Source: Paragonimus westermani (lineage: Eukaryota; Platyhelminthes; Trematoda; Plagiorchiida; Troglotrematidae). From it: a stretch of 64,000 nt of DNA. A program made the position numbers and the translations under genes. Below are positions 27,501-38,933 of this stretch, one piece after another; position 1 is the stretch's first letter, and every line of letters begins with the position of its first letter. A model generated the notes under the pieces. The model did not search any database, was not told where the DNA came from, and saw only the letters and a list, made by a program, of their open reading frames with translations. Location: assembly GCA_008508345.1 (NCBI GenBank), contig QNGE01000287.1, positions 62,001 through 126,000 of the forward strand. Reading direction: 5' to 3'.

Positions 27501-28163
27501 TTAGCTCTCCCCACCCAAGTCTTTCTCGAGACTGTTTGAGTTCAAACAACCAAGGAGCGTACCAGTCTCCGTCTTCTTTACTAGATGTCCTCCCTGTGTG
27601 TTCGATGAAGAATCATCGTACCATGAACGAATATGTGCATGACAATACGTCAGGTCTACATAGTTCATTTCTGTTCCAGAAAACAAGCTACTGTTTCCTG
27701 CCCCATTAAATTGGTCGTAATGGAGTGCTCCGACGACAGGCTGCAGACAGGGCGGATGATGTTTCAAGAAGTAGTTCATACTGACCCATCTACCGAGTGA
27801 GTAGTAAACTGATACGCAGAAACGTTCAGTCAATTTTTTCTTTGTAGTTATTGCACGCTTACTCAAAATCGACATATCGAAGTGGATTTGCAGCAAGGCA
27901 GCTAGTGTCAGATTGATACGTGCGTAGAATGTAACACCACAGGTTTGACTGTCACAAACAACTAGGTCAAAACTTACAGTTCTACATTGTTTGTCAATTA
28001 TTTTATTCATGATGTTTCGTTCAGCCGCAAAAGCAGTTGAAGCAGGAAAACATTGAGAACCTCCAAAACCAGAGCCAAACAGCATATTCGAAATTGGAAA
28101 GAAAACCGTTGGTGTATCGGTTTGTAGGGTTTGTCCAAGAACGCATAACGCCGCTTCGTCCAT
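27501..28163 (-). CDS. unrecognised 220-codon open frame
   Basis: An uninterrupted frame starts at ATG 28163 and is open back to a TAG near 28188. At the composition of this window a frame this long is not expected by chance; the other unexplained frames stop at about 125 codons or fewer. I recognise no domain, signal peptide or membrane segment, and the cysteine distribution suggests no fold. A consensus splice donor (ACT|GTAAGT on the minus strand, near 27970-27980) lies inside it, so only the N-terminal third might be exon. It could be an exon, a relic of a mobile element, or chance. No neighbouring gene gives context. Confidence 0.25.
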   Translation of the reverse strand: MDEAALCVLGQTLQTDTPTVFFPISNMLFGSGFGGSQCFPASTAFAAERNIMNKIIDKQCRTVSFDLVVCDSQTCGVTFYARINLTLAALLQIHFDMSILSKRAITTKKKLTERFCVSVYYSLGRWVSMNYFLKHHPPCLQPVVGALHYDQFNGAGNSSLFSGTEMNYVDLTYCHAHIRSWYDDSSSNTQGGHLVKKTETGTLLGCLNSNSLEKDLGGES

Positions 28164-28187
28164 CCCAAGGCACTTGCCGACTACACG

Positions 28188-31100
28188 TTGCTACCGTGGT
28201 TTACATTCCCAAAGAATGTTTACAACTAGACAGCAGTCGTTTGTCTTGGGGTAATACTGAAAAGTTGCTGGTGGCAGGCTTTTGTTTTCCTTAAACGCAG
28301 ACGACATTCCGTAGCTGAGTGTATTAAGCCTATATGTAGATTTCATCATTTATCCGCACATTTCTGTAATGTTAACAATGTCAGCTGACTTGTTTTACTT
28401 TATATTTATTCTGGTCATATATTCGTGGTTGAAAAGACTGCGCAAACTGAACTCCTAGCAAAGTATGTCTTTGAACTGCTGTAGTTCGACGACTCGGAAG
28501 GACACACCGTTTCTTATTGTACGTATTCATCATTTCTGGTAAAATGGCTTTCACTCTTCTTTTTACGTTTGCGCTTTGAACGAAAACTTATTGTGCCGTA
28601 TTTTACGACCTCTGTTTTGAAGGTTATGGAGAAATTTGTGCAGTGATCTTTATAGAACAACTGTTCTTATCTAAATAAACCTGTGGCAATAGGCAAGCAG
28701 TCGGTTCTTCTATGTGGACTTTCGTTGTCTGCTTGTCCGTTGAGCGTATGATTTTGAAATCATTCATAAATTTGAAACTTACGGGAAACAACATTCGTAA
28801 CGGTTCAGCGGCTTTCAACCCAGACGGAAATTTTTAGTGAATCATTATGAGAATGCTTCTGTAGTTATTTGATTCATTCACCGAAGTAGGGAACTTTCAA
28901 CTCGTTACACTTGAGACTCATTTCGTTTGAATAGTCAGATATCTTCTGGGAAATGAAATATTTCAGTCTTGGATACTAAGTGTAAAAATGAATTTAACCC
29001 GTGGTTTCACATTTGAAACCAACCAATGATTAGCTCAAATAACTAATAGTTCATTTCGGCACAACTGTATTTCTTAAAAGTGATTAGTGACATTTACCTA
29101 ACTGTACTGACTTGGCCCAGGTCTAGCGTCATGACGTAAGCGAACTTGTGACAACTGAACTAATTGCTATTTTTTCCAAAACAGCTGGCGATTGAAACGG
29201 GCATCTGTCTTTCACGCTTTGAAGACAATACTGATCAGCGTATAGTTTGGTTTACTTTAATGTTATTAATTTCGATGAAATTTTCTGACTTACGTTTTTA
29301 TTAAAGTATACTGCAACAGGGCAATAAAAGTAACTGGCAAAAGTGCAAATGCGATTTGCAGAGACAAACAAACTTCTTTTACGTTTGGGTTAAGTAGGAA
29401 ATGCTTTCAACTGACAGCAATATCTAGAAGGGAGTAGAACGGGCTCATTTCACCTTTACATGAAGTAATCATCACTTTATACGACTACAACATTTGGGTA
29501 CCAAGAAATTTTTTCATGTTTGTCAGTTATACTATATATTTTGATTCATGTGCCATGCCAGACTAACGACGTCCAACGTTATGAAAGGTGCAGTTTGGAA
29601 CATTGATAAGATGTAATGGAAACCTACGACGAGGTTGAAAAGCTATTAATCTAATTTGAGAGAAATTTCTCGAGATGACTGCGGAAAATGATACGACCGG
29701 ATAAATATTGGAGAAGCAAGTTATTCTGTATTGCATTATGAGAATAATTATTTCGAGTGCACCACGGAGTCTGTATATAACCTTATAGAGCAGTTGTTTT
29801 ATTTTTGCAGTTCTCCGAACCTGCCTTGTATGTGACCATATGCAACAAATGAGTGACAGCGAACAGCAATTGGTGCACTAGTTTTTAATATAGCAAAAAT
29901 GGTTGATTAAAAAATGAAGGAAATATTCAGTTCACGTTTTAAACCAGTGTGAAACAACGGATCAGGTGTGGTTGATCGTCGAATGCTAGTTTTTACATAT
30001 CTTGGAAAGAGTGCGGGTTTAATTGTACCATTGGTAAGTCTTTACTGACTGTACTCATCTTAATTATAAACTACTACGAATTTTGTTGAACTTTTCTCTA
30101 TCGTTATGTTAAATTTCATTAATCTGCCAATTTTTGCTGTAGTATTTGGTCGGGCCACGAGAGTTTCGTACACTCCAGACACATACTGGTGTACTCTGCC
30201 CATCAGTGTTTTTAATACACATCTTTGATACTCACCGTCAGGAAGGAACTTTAAGACCCATTTCAACTTTGCTTAGTTTAACTCTCCTTGATGAATCATA
30301 AGAAGAATGAAGCAGGCCGCGGAATGCTGGTATGAGAAGGAATGTCGAAGAAGTAATATGGCACACAATTTTGAGCCTTGCTGTCGTAGCCGATGTAATC
30401 GGGTGGTGCGCGGTGAACTGACCGGCATAGATCAGTTGGTAACTCAATTGGATTGGTAGTTTGATAAGCTAAGTGTGATAAACGTAAAATCGGAGGAATA
30501 GATTGCGGTTAGATTGTGGATTTTGTGGTCAGTCAAATCTGTTTAGAGGCTCACATTCGGCTGCTTACAGGCTGACTCTTAGTTGGAAAGACAGTCAGTT
30601 GGAAGTACGAGAGAAAAATTGGCTCAAATGTCACTACATTCTGAATCTACTTGAAGCTACCTGCTAATTCTACTTTGTTTATTGCGCACACTTGTCTAAC
30701 GAAGGAATTTTGGTCTGACCAGAGTCGACGTCACATGTAGTTGCCGCAGGATCAGTTCTAACATCGACCATTGCTTGGTTAGTAACGAAGTTTATGCAAT
30801 TTTAGTTGCATCCGTTCATCAAAAACAACTCACCTTAAAGTCCTCATTACAGTCGCTGTTTGCAACAGTGCGTAAACAACTGACGCGATTTATACATCGT
30901 GCTCAGAGGGTCACCTACAAAACGAATGAAAGCAGTGTCAGGAAGTGACGGAATTTCAATTATGAGGACCTAGGCTGGTAGTAATTACACTCCTACTGAC
31001 CAGCCTTTCATGTTTCTCAATCCATTCCCGATAGAAGGAACACTTGGTCGGTAGTTGTCTCATGTTAACATGATCGCACTCTACAAAAAGTTCAGGAACT

Positions 31101-32270
31101 GCCACGATTGCAACAAATATAGGGAAACCTTTCAACTGAGGGACATTGGAGACGTGTTTGTCTGTATGCCACATGACATGCCACAGTGAGTATGTAATCA
31201 CTCAGGCTGAATTCTCACTATGGGCCCAGTGCACTTTGATCAGTACTTACCGGGGTATTTTTCTTTCCTTCAGCTTCCAAAAAAATATCAACGATGAATG
31301 TTCGTATCTTATGTTGGTTTCATTGGTTGCCCAGTGTCATGGGTTGAGCTAACCAAGGATGCTTCTACGCGTTACTCATTAAGGTTGAATAATTGCATAC
31401 CACTATTTGGTTGAACCTGCAGCTGAACACTAGATTACGGAGATACCGATCAGCACACCAGTGCGTCCTTTGAAATGTTTCCAACAAAAAAGAGTGGAAT
31501 AAGACTGCATTTCTGAAGGTGACACCAGTGTTTTATTCCTACTGTTGTTATCCCAACTTTTTGATAACGCAGATGGTCAGTTTGCTGTTATTTCCACAAG
31601 ACACCGTCCTTTCACTGCTGCTTTATGAAATCTTGGCAAACAATACTGAAAGCTTTGCCTCTTTACGCTAAAGCGTGAACTAATTTTCAGTTCGGGCGAC
31701 CAGACCGCATTACACAGAGCGGCAACCAGCGAGAGCACTGTAACTCTGGTTGAATAATTCGCTCCTTGATATCTGTGTTTTCAGACAGCTCTGCCATCAA
31801 ATTCTAGCTCTATCTCAAGCAAGGCATAGTGAGTAGCATGTTCGACAAGCCAAAATATAGAGGAAAACAAATTTTTGGCCATTAGGTTCAAACAGTTCGG
31901 GACAAAGCCTGTGTACTCAGAACATCACAGCGTAAAAACGGAGATATTTCATCAGCGTATGGAGTATGTTGCTTAAACAGCTTCCACCCCTACGCCCTCG
32001 GGCAGTTGTTCGTACAGATTGACAAATACTGGTTTAGAACGGAGTAATCAAGGTATATGGTTGGTATTCTACACGCTGTTGGTTTATTTAACTAGCAATA
32101 ACGACGAGGACCTGGTCATATGAGCCATATGGATGACAGCTGAATCTTCAAGGAACTTAATTGAGGAGAACTGGTCAGTGGCTCTATACCTTATACGGGA
32201 ACGACCTTGCGTTAAAAGGAATTTTTGAAATGTGAACTATTCGCATATGCAAAGAAATCGATTTTGATTA
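28188..32270. other. non-coding DNA, nothing recognised
   Basis: Short open frames only (for example 30060-30266, minus strand). No RNA gene or repeat was identified. Confidence 0.4.
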
Positions 32271-32345
32271 CAACACCCCTGAGGAAGGCCACCCGAGGTG
32301 GTTGAAACGTAGAGTATTGCAACTTGCTCGTAACGTTGTGTTATT
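32271..32345 (+). ncRNA. hammerhead ribozyme-like element (type I candidate)
   Basis: The conserved core CTGAGGA (pattern CUGANGA) is at 32279-32285. It is followed after one A by a hairpin, GGCCACC/GGTGGTT (32287-32293 with 32297-32303, CGA loop), then GAAA at 32304-32307. Stem III can form between ACGT at 32307-32310 and ACGT at 32333-32336. The T at 32337 is the expected cleavage-site nucleotide (UH). Stem I could form between AACAC at 32272-32276 and GTGTT at 32338-32342, but two C residues (32277-32278) would be unpaired next to the core, which weakens it. Hammerheads of this kind are known in PLE terminal regions. The neighbours are not recognisably PLE. Activity is unproven. Confidence 0.5.
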
Positions 32346-35300
32346 CCCAATCTGTTTACAAATAACATGTTAAACACGATGCCCAAACTATTCAACTTCA
32401 TTCGTACTAAATTTTGGTGCGGATATCTTAGGAGCTAAACAATGTTTGAATGATTCACTTTTATCAGTAATGTAACAAGCTGCTTATGGATGACAGTTCT
32501 ATGATAGATTGATTTGCCGTTAAAAGAATGTTTCGGGTACGGTATTTTTCGAACCGAAAAATGTCCGAAACTGCGTATCTTTAGGACGGGGTATATGTTG
32601 TGTTTCAGGAAACTGACAGCTGTTCTGTTTTAACTTCCACAGTTGGTGTTGAAACTGTGTAAGTCGATGTAAATTTCAAGCCAGCACAGAAAAAAGACGC
32701 TGCGAAATTTTGACAGTCCCTTTTGTTAATTCACTCAAAGGCGGCCGATGAAAGAAATAGGCCGAACACTTTATCCGTATGAACTGCTGGCGTGGGTGAA
32801 TAATGTGAACTCAACAGATCTTTCGATAGTGTTTGTTTGTTAGAGCAGCTGCGCTAATTTTCCATAAACTACAACCGGTTTTCAATGATATTACGAATGG
32901 CAAACTAACTTAGAGTATACATTGAGCTGTTACCCGGTTATTTTGATTTATGTATGGCACTGGGTTTCTCATTCTTAGCAATTTTTAAGTTTGACAAGTG
33001 CAACAAATACGAACGAATATTTTAAGATTTGCTACTGCCAAAGATCAAACATTGCTCACATTTCGGCGTAACATTTAAATCTAGAAACATGCCTATCAGC
33101 GCCCCCAAAACAGTAACATTAGACTAGAATTTCTCTTCCATTAGATTACATGAGCTGTGCACAATGTGAGCTTATCGATTACTTCACCACTTTGAAGATT
33201 GTTCACCTACATATCTACGTAAGTTTAATTCTTTTCTGCTTAGTCACTTAACACTGTAATTCTGTCAATACCTTGGACATGCATGAGAAGTATAATACAC
33301 GCCGTCGAATTTGAGTAAAGACCGTGTAAACACTCTAAGTGATAAGGAATCCCCATGGAGGAAATATGTGTAAATGCTTTTAGTGACCATTCTTGTTTCT
33401 TTCTGACGCTAGATTTTGACTCTTTCTGGCGAGAAAATATAGTAATTACGAGTTAACTGGCCGATGAGCTCGTTTCAAGAGCATAACCATGTCAAATTAT
33501 TGGTACTTGAAACGCTTATTTAATTTCCGCCTCGCTACAGTTCAGTCGTCTACGTATGGTTAGTGTTGTCACGTCCAATTAAGTTGCCACGAAATCTGGA
33601 AACCAAAACGTAATATACTCTATGAAAAACCTTCACCGCCAATGGATGATTTATTCGCAATCTGTTTTCTTTACTTTGTTTGAACAATAAAAAACGTTTA
33701 ATTTTCCATTCAAAACTGTTTTTGGAACAGCATGCATTTTAATAGCGCACGCAAAAATTAAACCATATAGTACTATGAAATGCCTAGTTGCTTTGAAAGA
33801 TGAGATTCAGCATTATTACTTGGAGGGTTACGAATTTAATCACTGTCGCTAGAGACATATTTGAAGCACTGACACACACATGGCCAGATTCTAAGGGCAA
33901 AATTACATTTTTGAACACTGATTGCGTACCTGGTTTGACAAAACTAAGTACGACCTATAAAAACTCACTGATAGGTTTGTTAAAGTTTTCAACAATGTAT
34001 AAAGTTTTCTGGAACAGCAGGATTTGGGATGATAGTTCTTCAAGCCACCTGATGAAAACAGCAGGTCGTAGGAATGTTAACAGATGGGGTTTTGCCCTGC
34101 CGCGTTTGATGCTCCACTACTAAAGATAATCGGGTGTTTGTCAGTCCTACTTGTTTATATTCACCTCTGATGTGTAATAAACTCTTTTAAATCTGTTTAT
34201 ATACCGCATTTTTGAAACACGTCAAGCGGTTTGATTTGCTGTTTTGTTTGCCCACCAATTTTATGCCTGCGTTGGGTAAGTGTCCATTTTCGCCGCAATC
34301 AGAACTTTGTCTGGTTTTAGACAAATCACATTCTTCTTCCTGCTGAGTATCTGATAGCGTGCATATGTTTAACTGTCAAGGAACATTGTCAAGATAGTAA
34401 AGAAAACATGAACGATGTAAAATGTTAAACAACTTTGCATGAAACATTCTTGCGCTTCGTGGTGTCGGTGCAGAAATGTCTATTACGTGAACGCCTAGGT
34501 TACTGATCGAACCATATTTAGTGGCTGATTGACGTACTTTGATAAAATGAATAATTTCCTTTAAGAGAAGATAATTACAAAGCACACGTTCACCTACTGG
34601 ATTGTAGTTAGTGAGGAAAGTGTAAGAATTTTCATACGTAGTTCAGTTACAGTACAAACTTTATTGACAAATTTTGCTGGAGTTTTCCAAGTCGTATTCT
34701 TGAAATAGGTTTCAGTATCGAGAAGAGGTTGTCAGTAATAGAGCTAAGCTATTTCAACAAGAATTTTGGCTTCTTAAATTATTACTGAAATAAATCTGGC
34801 AGATCGATCACCGTTAATGGACTGCAGTATTTGTTGTAATCAGAATGAGTCAAGGAATACCTGGTGCAGTTTTCACACTAGACGTTTCTGAAGGTAAGAT
34901 TTTACCAAACGTTCTGCCTTGACTTATAGTTCTGGACATATTTTGACTTCAGTGCGAGGATTAGAAAAGGTTATACAATGTATGCTATTTTTGAAAACTA
35001 TCGCTGATCGCTTAAACCAGTAGGTTCAGGAACCTATCGATTCGTTTTGCATAACCCGGCGGAAAAAAAATGGTAATCACATTTATCTACTCCATGTTTA
35101 CGTGTCATATCTTGGTTACAGTTTTTATATTTTGTGACTTAGCAAAATCAAGATTGACTTGCTCTGAAGGCCTCAAAATCTGAAGAGGTTTTCGATGTAT
35201 TCAGTAACGCAACACAGAACAACGAAAAGCCTTTCAAGTGAACATTAATCTGACAGATTTTAAGCCCACAAGGAATGCTCACGAAACTTATAATTTAGCT

Positions 35301-36431
35301 TGGTTGATGTACCCATTTACTTACCGCCGATCTACCAGTGTATTGTCTTGGACTGACAACGACCGACGGTTAATTTATATTCTCAGTCGAAATGCTAATA
35401 AATAACGATTGAATTTAAAAAATTCAAGCGTACCTCAAGCAAGTTTTCAATGACATTCTTTCAGTATGCTGAAATTCGTTAAGATAATTAAGCAGGTTCA
35501 TTCGAAATTGATACAGGACAGTACTTTGGAAGATAACCAGCCTTCACATGTACCCATAAAAAATTGTGAAAAGACCGAAAATGAGAACGAATTGCTTACA
35601 ATCCACTTTATTAAACCGAAACACTTGTCGGTTATTGTTGCTTTATTGTTTTTATTATTAATGCTCATATGAAACAGATGTATGTGCACAACCGAACATG
35701 TTGACTAATATTGCACGGTTTTACGTGGGTTGACACCAAACCACTTACACAGTGAATTTCAGTACGAAGGAGCTTTCATCTTCCAGGTAGAAGTAGGATT
35801 TATTTATGAGCGTTTCAACTCGATTTATCTAATATGAAGGAATACACTGGGATATTCTGATGCTTGGTTATCTGGTTGAAGTGAGCAAAAGCGTGTTTTT
35901 AAAAGTTAAGAAGTGAAGCATGTTGGTTGGCTGGTCACAACTTCCAAACACCGGATGATAGACAAATATGGATTATGAAGTTAAAAGTTGCCCACGTTTC
36001 GTGGGAGTGTAGGATCGTCAAATTATAGCCAGTGGCTTGAGATTATGTGTAAAGACGGTTAGTTAACCGTGACCAGGTATTAGCAAACTGTGAGACTTGA
36101 AAAGTTTCTTGATGTTCATACCCTAAATGTGATTGCTCGAACGGTTTCGTCTGCGTTTGGACTTATCAGATAGATTTGGTTTCATTGGGGTGTGTGTCAA
36201 ACCAACTACTCTTGGCCTTACGAACCGATTCTCTCATCCGCTTGGTCACCAGATCTGTAAGCATCGTCTGTGACGTGGGAGAATGTGTGTAGTAGCTCGT
36301 TTTCAACTGGTTGTTTCGGACCGATAGTCCGCCGCGGTTTTCCAAATTTGCACTGGCTACGGCCACAAGTGTTCGGGTTTGTGGTTGAAATGTTTTTTTG
36401 ATGTCGACACCCACAGGCGATGCGTACAGAA
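32346..36431. other. non-coding DNA
   Basis: A 107-codon frame at 33800-34123 (plus strand) has no recognisable similarity and is within chance length. A 68-codon frame at 35466-35672 ends in a leucine-rich hydrophobic stretch but lacks other support. Confidence 0.4.
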
Positions 36432-36500
36432 CTGGTGGCTGAGTGGGTAACAACACTGGCTCGTAACAGGAAGTGTAGCTGATTCGATTCCTCATTCACA
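36432..36500 (+). repeat. tRNA-like SINE head (second family)
   Basis: A Pol III A box (TGGCTGAGTGGGTAA, near 36435-36450) and a B box (GATTCGATTCC, near 36482-36492) occur at tRNA spacing, but acceptor-stem pairing is not evident. It is therefore probably the head of a tRNA-derived SINE, with the body continuing to about 36580, rather than a working tRNA. The A box differs from that of the 17-kb SINE family. No second copy was found in the window. Confidence 0.45.
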
Positions 36501-38853
36501 CTGTTTCTGCCGGATAAGTCCAAACGAAGATGAACCCAGTCGTGAAGTGTCGGCTCAAGGGTGGACATCCATAAACATTTTAAGTACGACTGAGAGCCTT
36601 TGCGGCTGTGGTCAGCGCAAATTGGCAGTTCAGAACGGACTGCGTCCGTCCAGACAAATCAGGTAAATACGAGATATAGCCTGATTGTTAAATGTAATAT
36701 TACCCATCAAAACAATGGAGTTGTGTCACCAAAAGATTCCCAGGTCAGATTTATATAGCACGAACATTTAGCTTGATATATGGTAGGGTCGTAAAAATGT
36801 TAAATTTCATTTGCCGTCCTTTTTTATCTGGTGACAAGATTCAAACAAGCGGAGTTATCATATTAGTTGCAGAGTTGTTCATTCCACTAGTAATTCACAT
36901 ACGTTGGTGTTCGTTGCTGTACCTAACAAAATCCCCCAGTTTAAAATTTTACCTGTCAGCTGTATAGCAGATGAGCAATCGATATAACGTCCTGGACTTA
37001 TCCTCTTGGAAGAACCATTACGTATACCGAAGCGTTAATTTGCTGTAGAAAAATAAGGGTACGTCGAATAATTCGTGTTTATTTTCTTTGTTCATACAAA
37101 TGAGAACACTACTGTTGTTCGGCTGTTCGAGTAGGAAAAATGCAAGCTGGCATTTTGGCGAAACAGCTACCGCGATGTAACAATGTTAGCCTGAAAAATG
37201 CAATCAATATATCTGTGTTGAAGGGATTCATTATGATGTGGTAACAATTCATTTGCCTAATAAACTCACGAGTATAAAGCATAAGCACATACAGAGCTTT
37301 TCGACAGCAACAAAAACAGGAACACTGCTGGTGGTGCTTTCTATTAGGGGAGTGTGTTAGCAGTTCTAGGTTAATTAACTTTTAGTGTAAGACAGTATCA
37401 AGTAGTGAACAGCAAGGTTTTGGAGAAAACTACAGTAATATGGGTTCTATGACGTCCTCTAATGAGTGAGATCACTTACTGGTTCATTAACTGCTATCCA
37501 CTTGAAAATTTCAACAGTGGTCTTCGCGGTAGATCTCAACACATCCTATAAACAAAACATCAACGTAATTTCTGTAGTATTTTAAAAGAATAAACTACAG
37601 ATAACATTTAAAAATTGAAAAATAGTTGGTGTAATTCGTCCGAATTTGGAGCAACGTTACTTCGGGTCGGACGTGCATAGCCTTATCAAAGGTCAAATTA
37701 AAGTTAGTATACAAAGTACTTTTTCAAATTGGTTTTCATTTCGCCCACTGCAAGTATTGCAAAAATGACACACAAATGTTTCTAAAGAAGCTTGCCATTT
37801 TGATGGAACCGGTTTAAGAGTATATCACACTAATGTGAAGTACGGAGTTCTAATGCAGTTCTAATGCAGAAAACCCTTTAGTGATTGAACGTAACTCTGC
37901 ACAACAACCATTTCATTGTTCATTAGTACACGAAAATTTAGGTTGGCATCATGCTAGTGAGTGTACACATTCTTTGTCATCATAAGGAACATCAATTTTG
38001 AATAGGTCCTAACAAACAAGAATTAAATCGCTCAGAACACTGTCAATAATGACAGCTAATTAAAGGCTGTCATTGCCGAGAAAACACGGCTGTTTACGCT
38101 GGAATCTTCTGTTTCACAGGATTTTAAGTTGACTTTGAACTGGGAAATGAAAGAAAAAACGCAACAGAGAAGTGTCCGTTAATTCGTCAAAAAAACACTA
38201 GATGTGTTTATATTTATCCAAATTTTGCAGCACAGTAAATGAAAAGAAGAATACTAGTGCTTCACGTTTGTCAGCTCAAGCAATTGCAACTAATTATCAA
38301 TTATGAACAAACAGTTCTGGCTGTTAGTGACTAAACGTGGTAGTGTATGGTTCAAAGATTACCACATAATTATGCCACAAGATCGGTCACAAGTTATTTG
38401 TCCGTTAATCACGCCATCCACAGTGCTTGAGTAAATTGCATGCATGAGTTAATATGCAGATTATATAACTGCCGTCTAATTACTTTGTGCTGGTTTGTTT
38501 GTTAACTGTTGGAGAAGCGCTCATGAGGATCGGCTAGACGGTTATTATCAGCCAGATATGCAATAATGACGCTGCTTATCGATTTGTTTACCCAAATCCC
38601 TAGCGAACCGAAGTGATACTCTCTCGACCGGTATGACAATAGGAATATTTCACTCTACAACGGAAAGTATTCTGAATACAAGAGCAAGGACAAGTCAACT
38701 TAGAGGAGATGCTGTACTGATCCAGTAACGTAGGGTCGCAGCTGGAAATGCACTTCTTCTGACAGTGTGTGAGGAGTTTTGGACAGCCAAATACCACTTT
38801 ATCCTCTTCATATGATAAACGGACTAATCTTGAAATTTCCGAGCTCCTGGTGT
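36501..38853. other. non-coding DNA
   Basis: The first ~80 bp may be SINE body. At about 37850-37870 an 11-bp unit (GTTCTAATGCA) is repeated in tandem. Nothing else was recognised. Confidence 0.4.
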
Positions 38854-38933
38854 GGCTTCGTAGCTCAGCTGGTAGAGCGCTTGCCGCGTTGAGGCATGCC
38901 GTGTCTGTCGTTGGTTCGAATCCAGCCGAAGCC
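38854..38933 (+). tRNA. tRNA-like gene or pseudogene, identity uncertain
   Basis: There is a perfect 7-bp acceptor stem (GGCTTCG 38854-38860 with CGAAGCC 38927-38933). A D arm follows (GCTC/GAGC, A box TAGCTCAGCTGGTAGAGC), and the T arm has a perfect B box (GGTTCGAATCC). The anticodon arm is poor: four pairs can form around a GCGTTGA loop that has C instead of T before the triplet. The stretch between the anticodon arm and T arm is about 12 nt, giving 80 nt in all. Pol III transcription looks possible. Decoding function is doubtful, and this may be a tRNA-derived SINE head or a recent pseudogene. Confidence 0.5.

Noticed and set aside
30424..30480. A-box-like TAGATCAGTTGGTAA
   Set aside because: No B box follows.
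35466..35672. 68-codon frame with hydrophobic C-terminus as a small membrane protein
   Set aside because: Length is within chance, an overlapping frame exists on the other strand, and there is no splice or conservation support.
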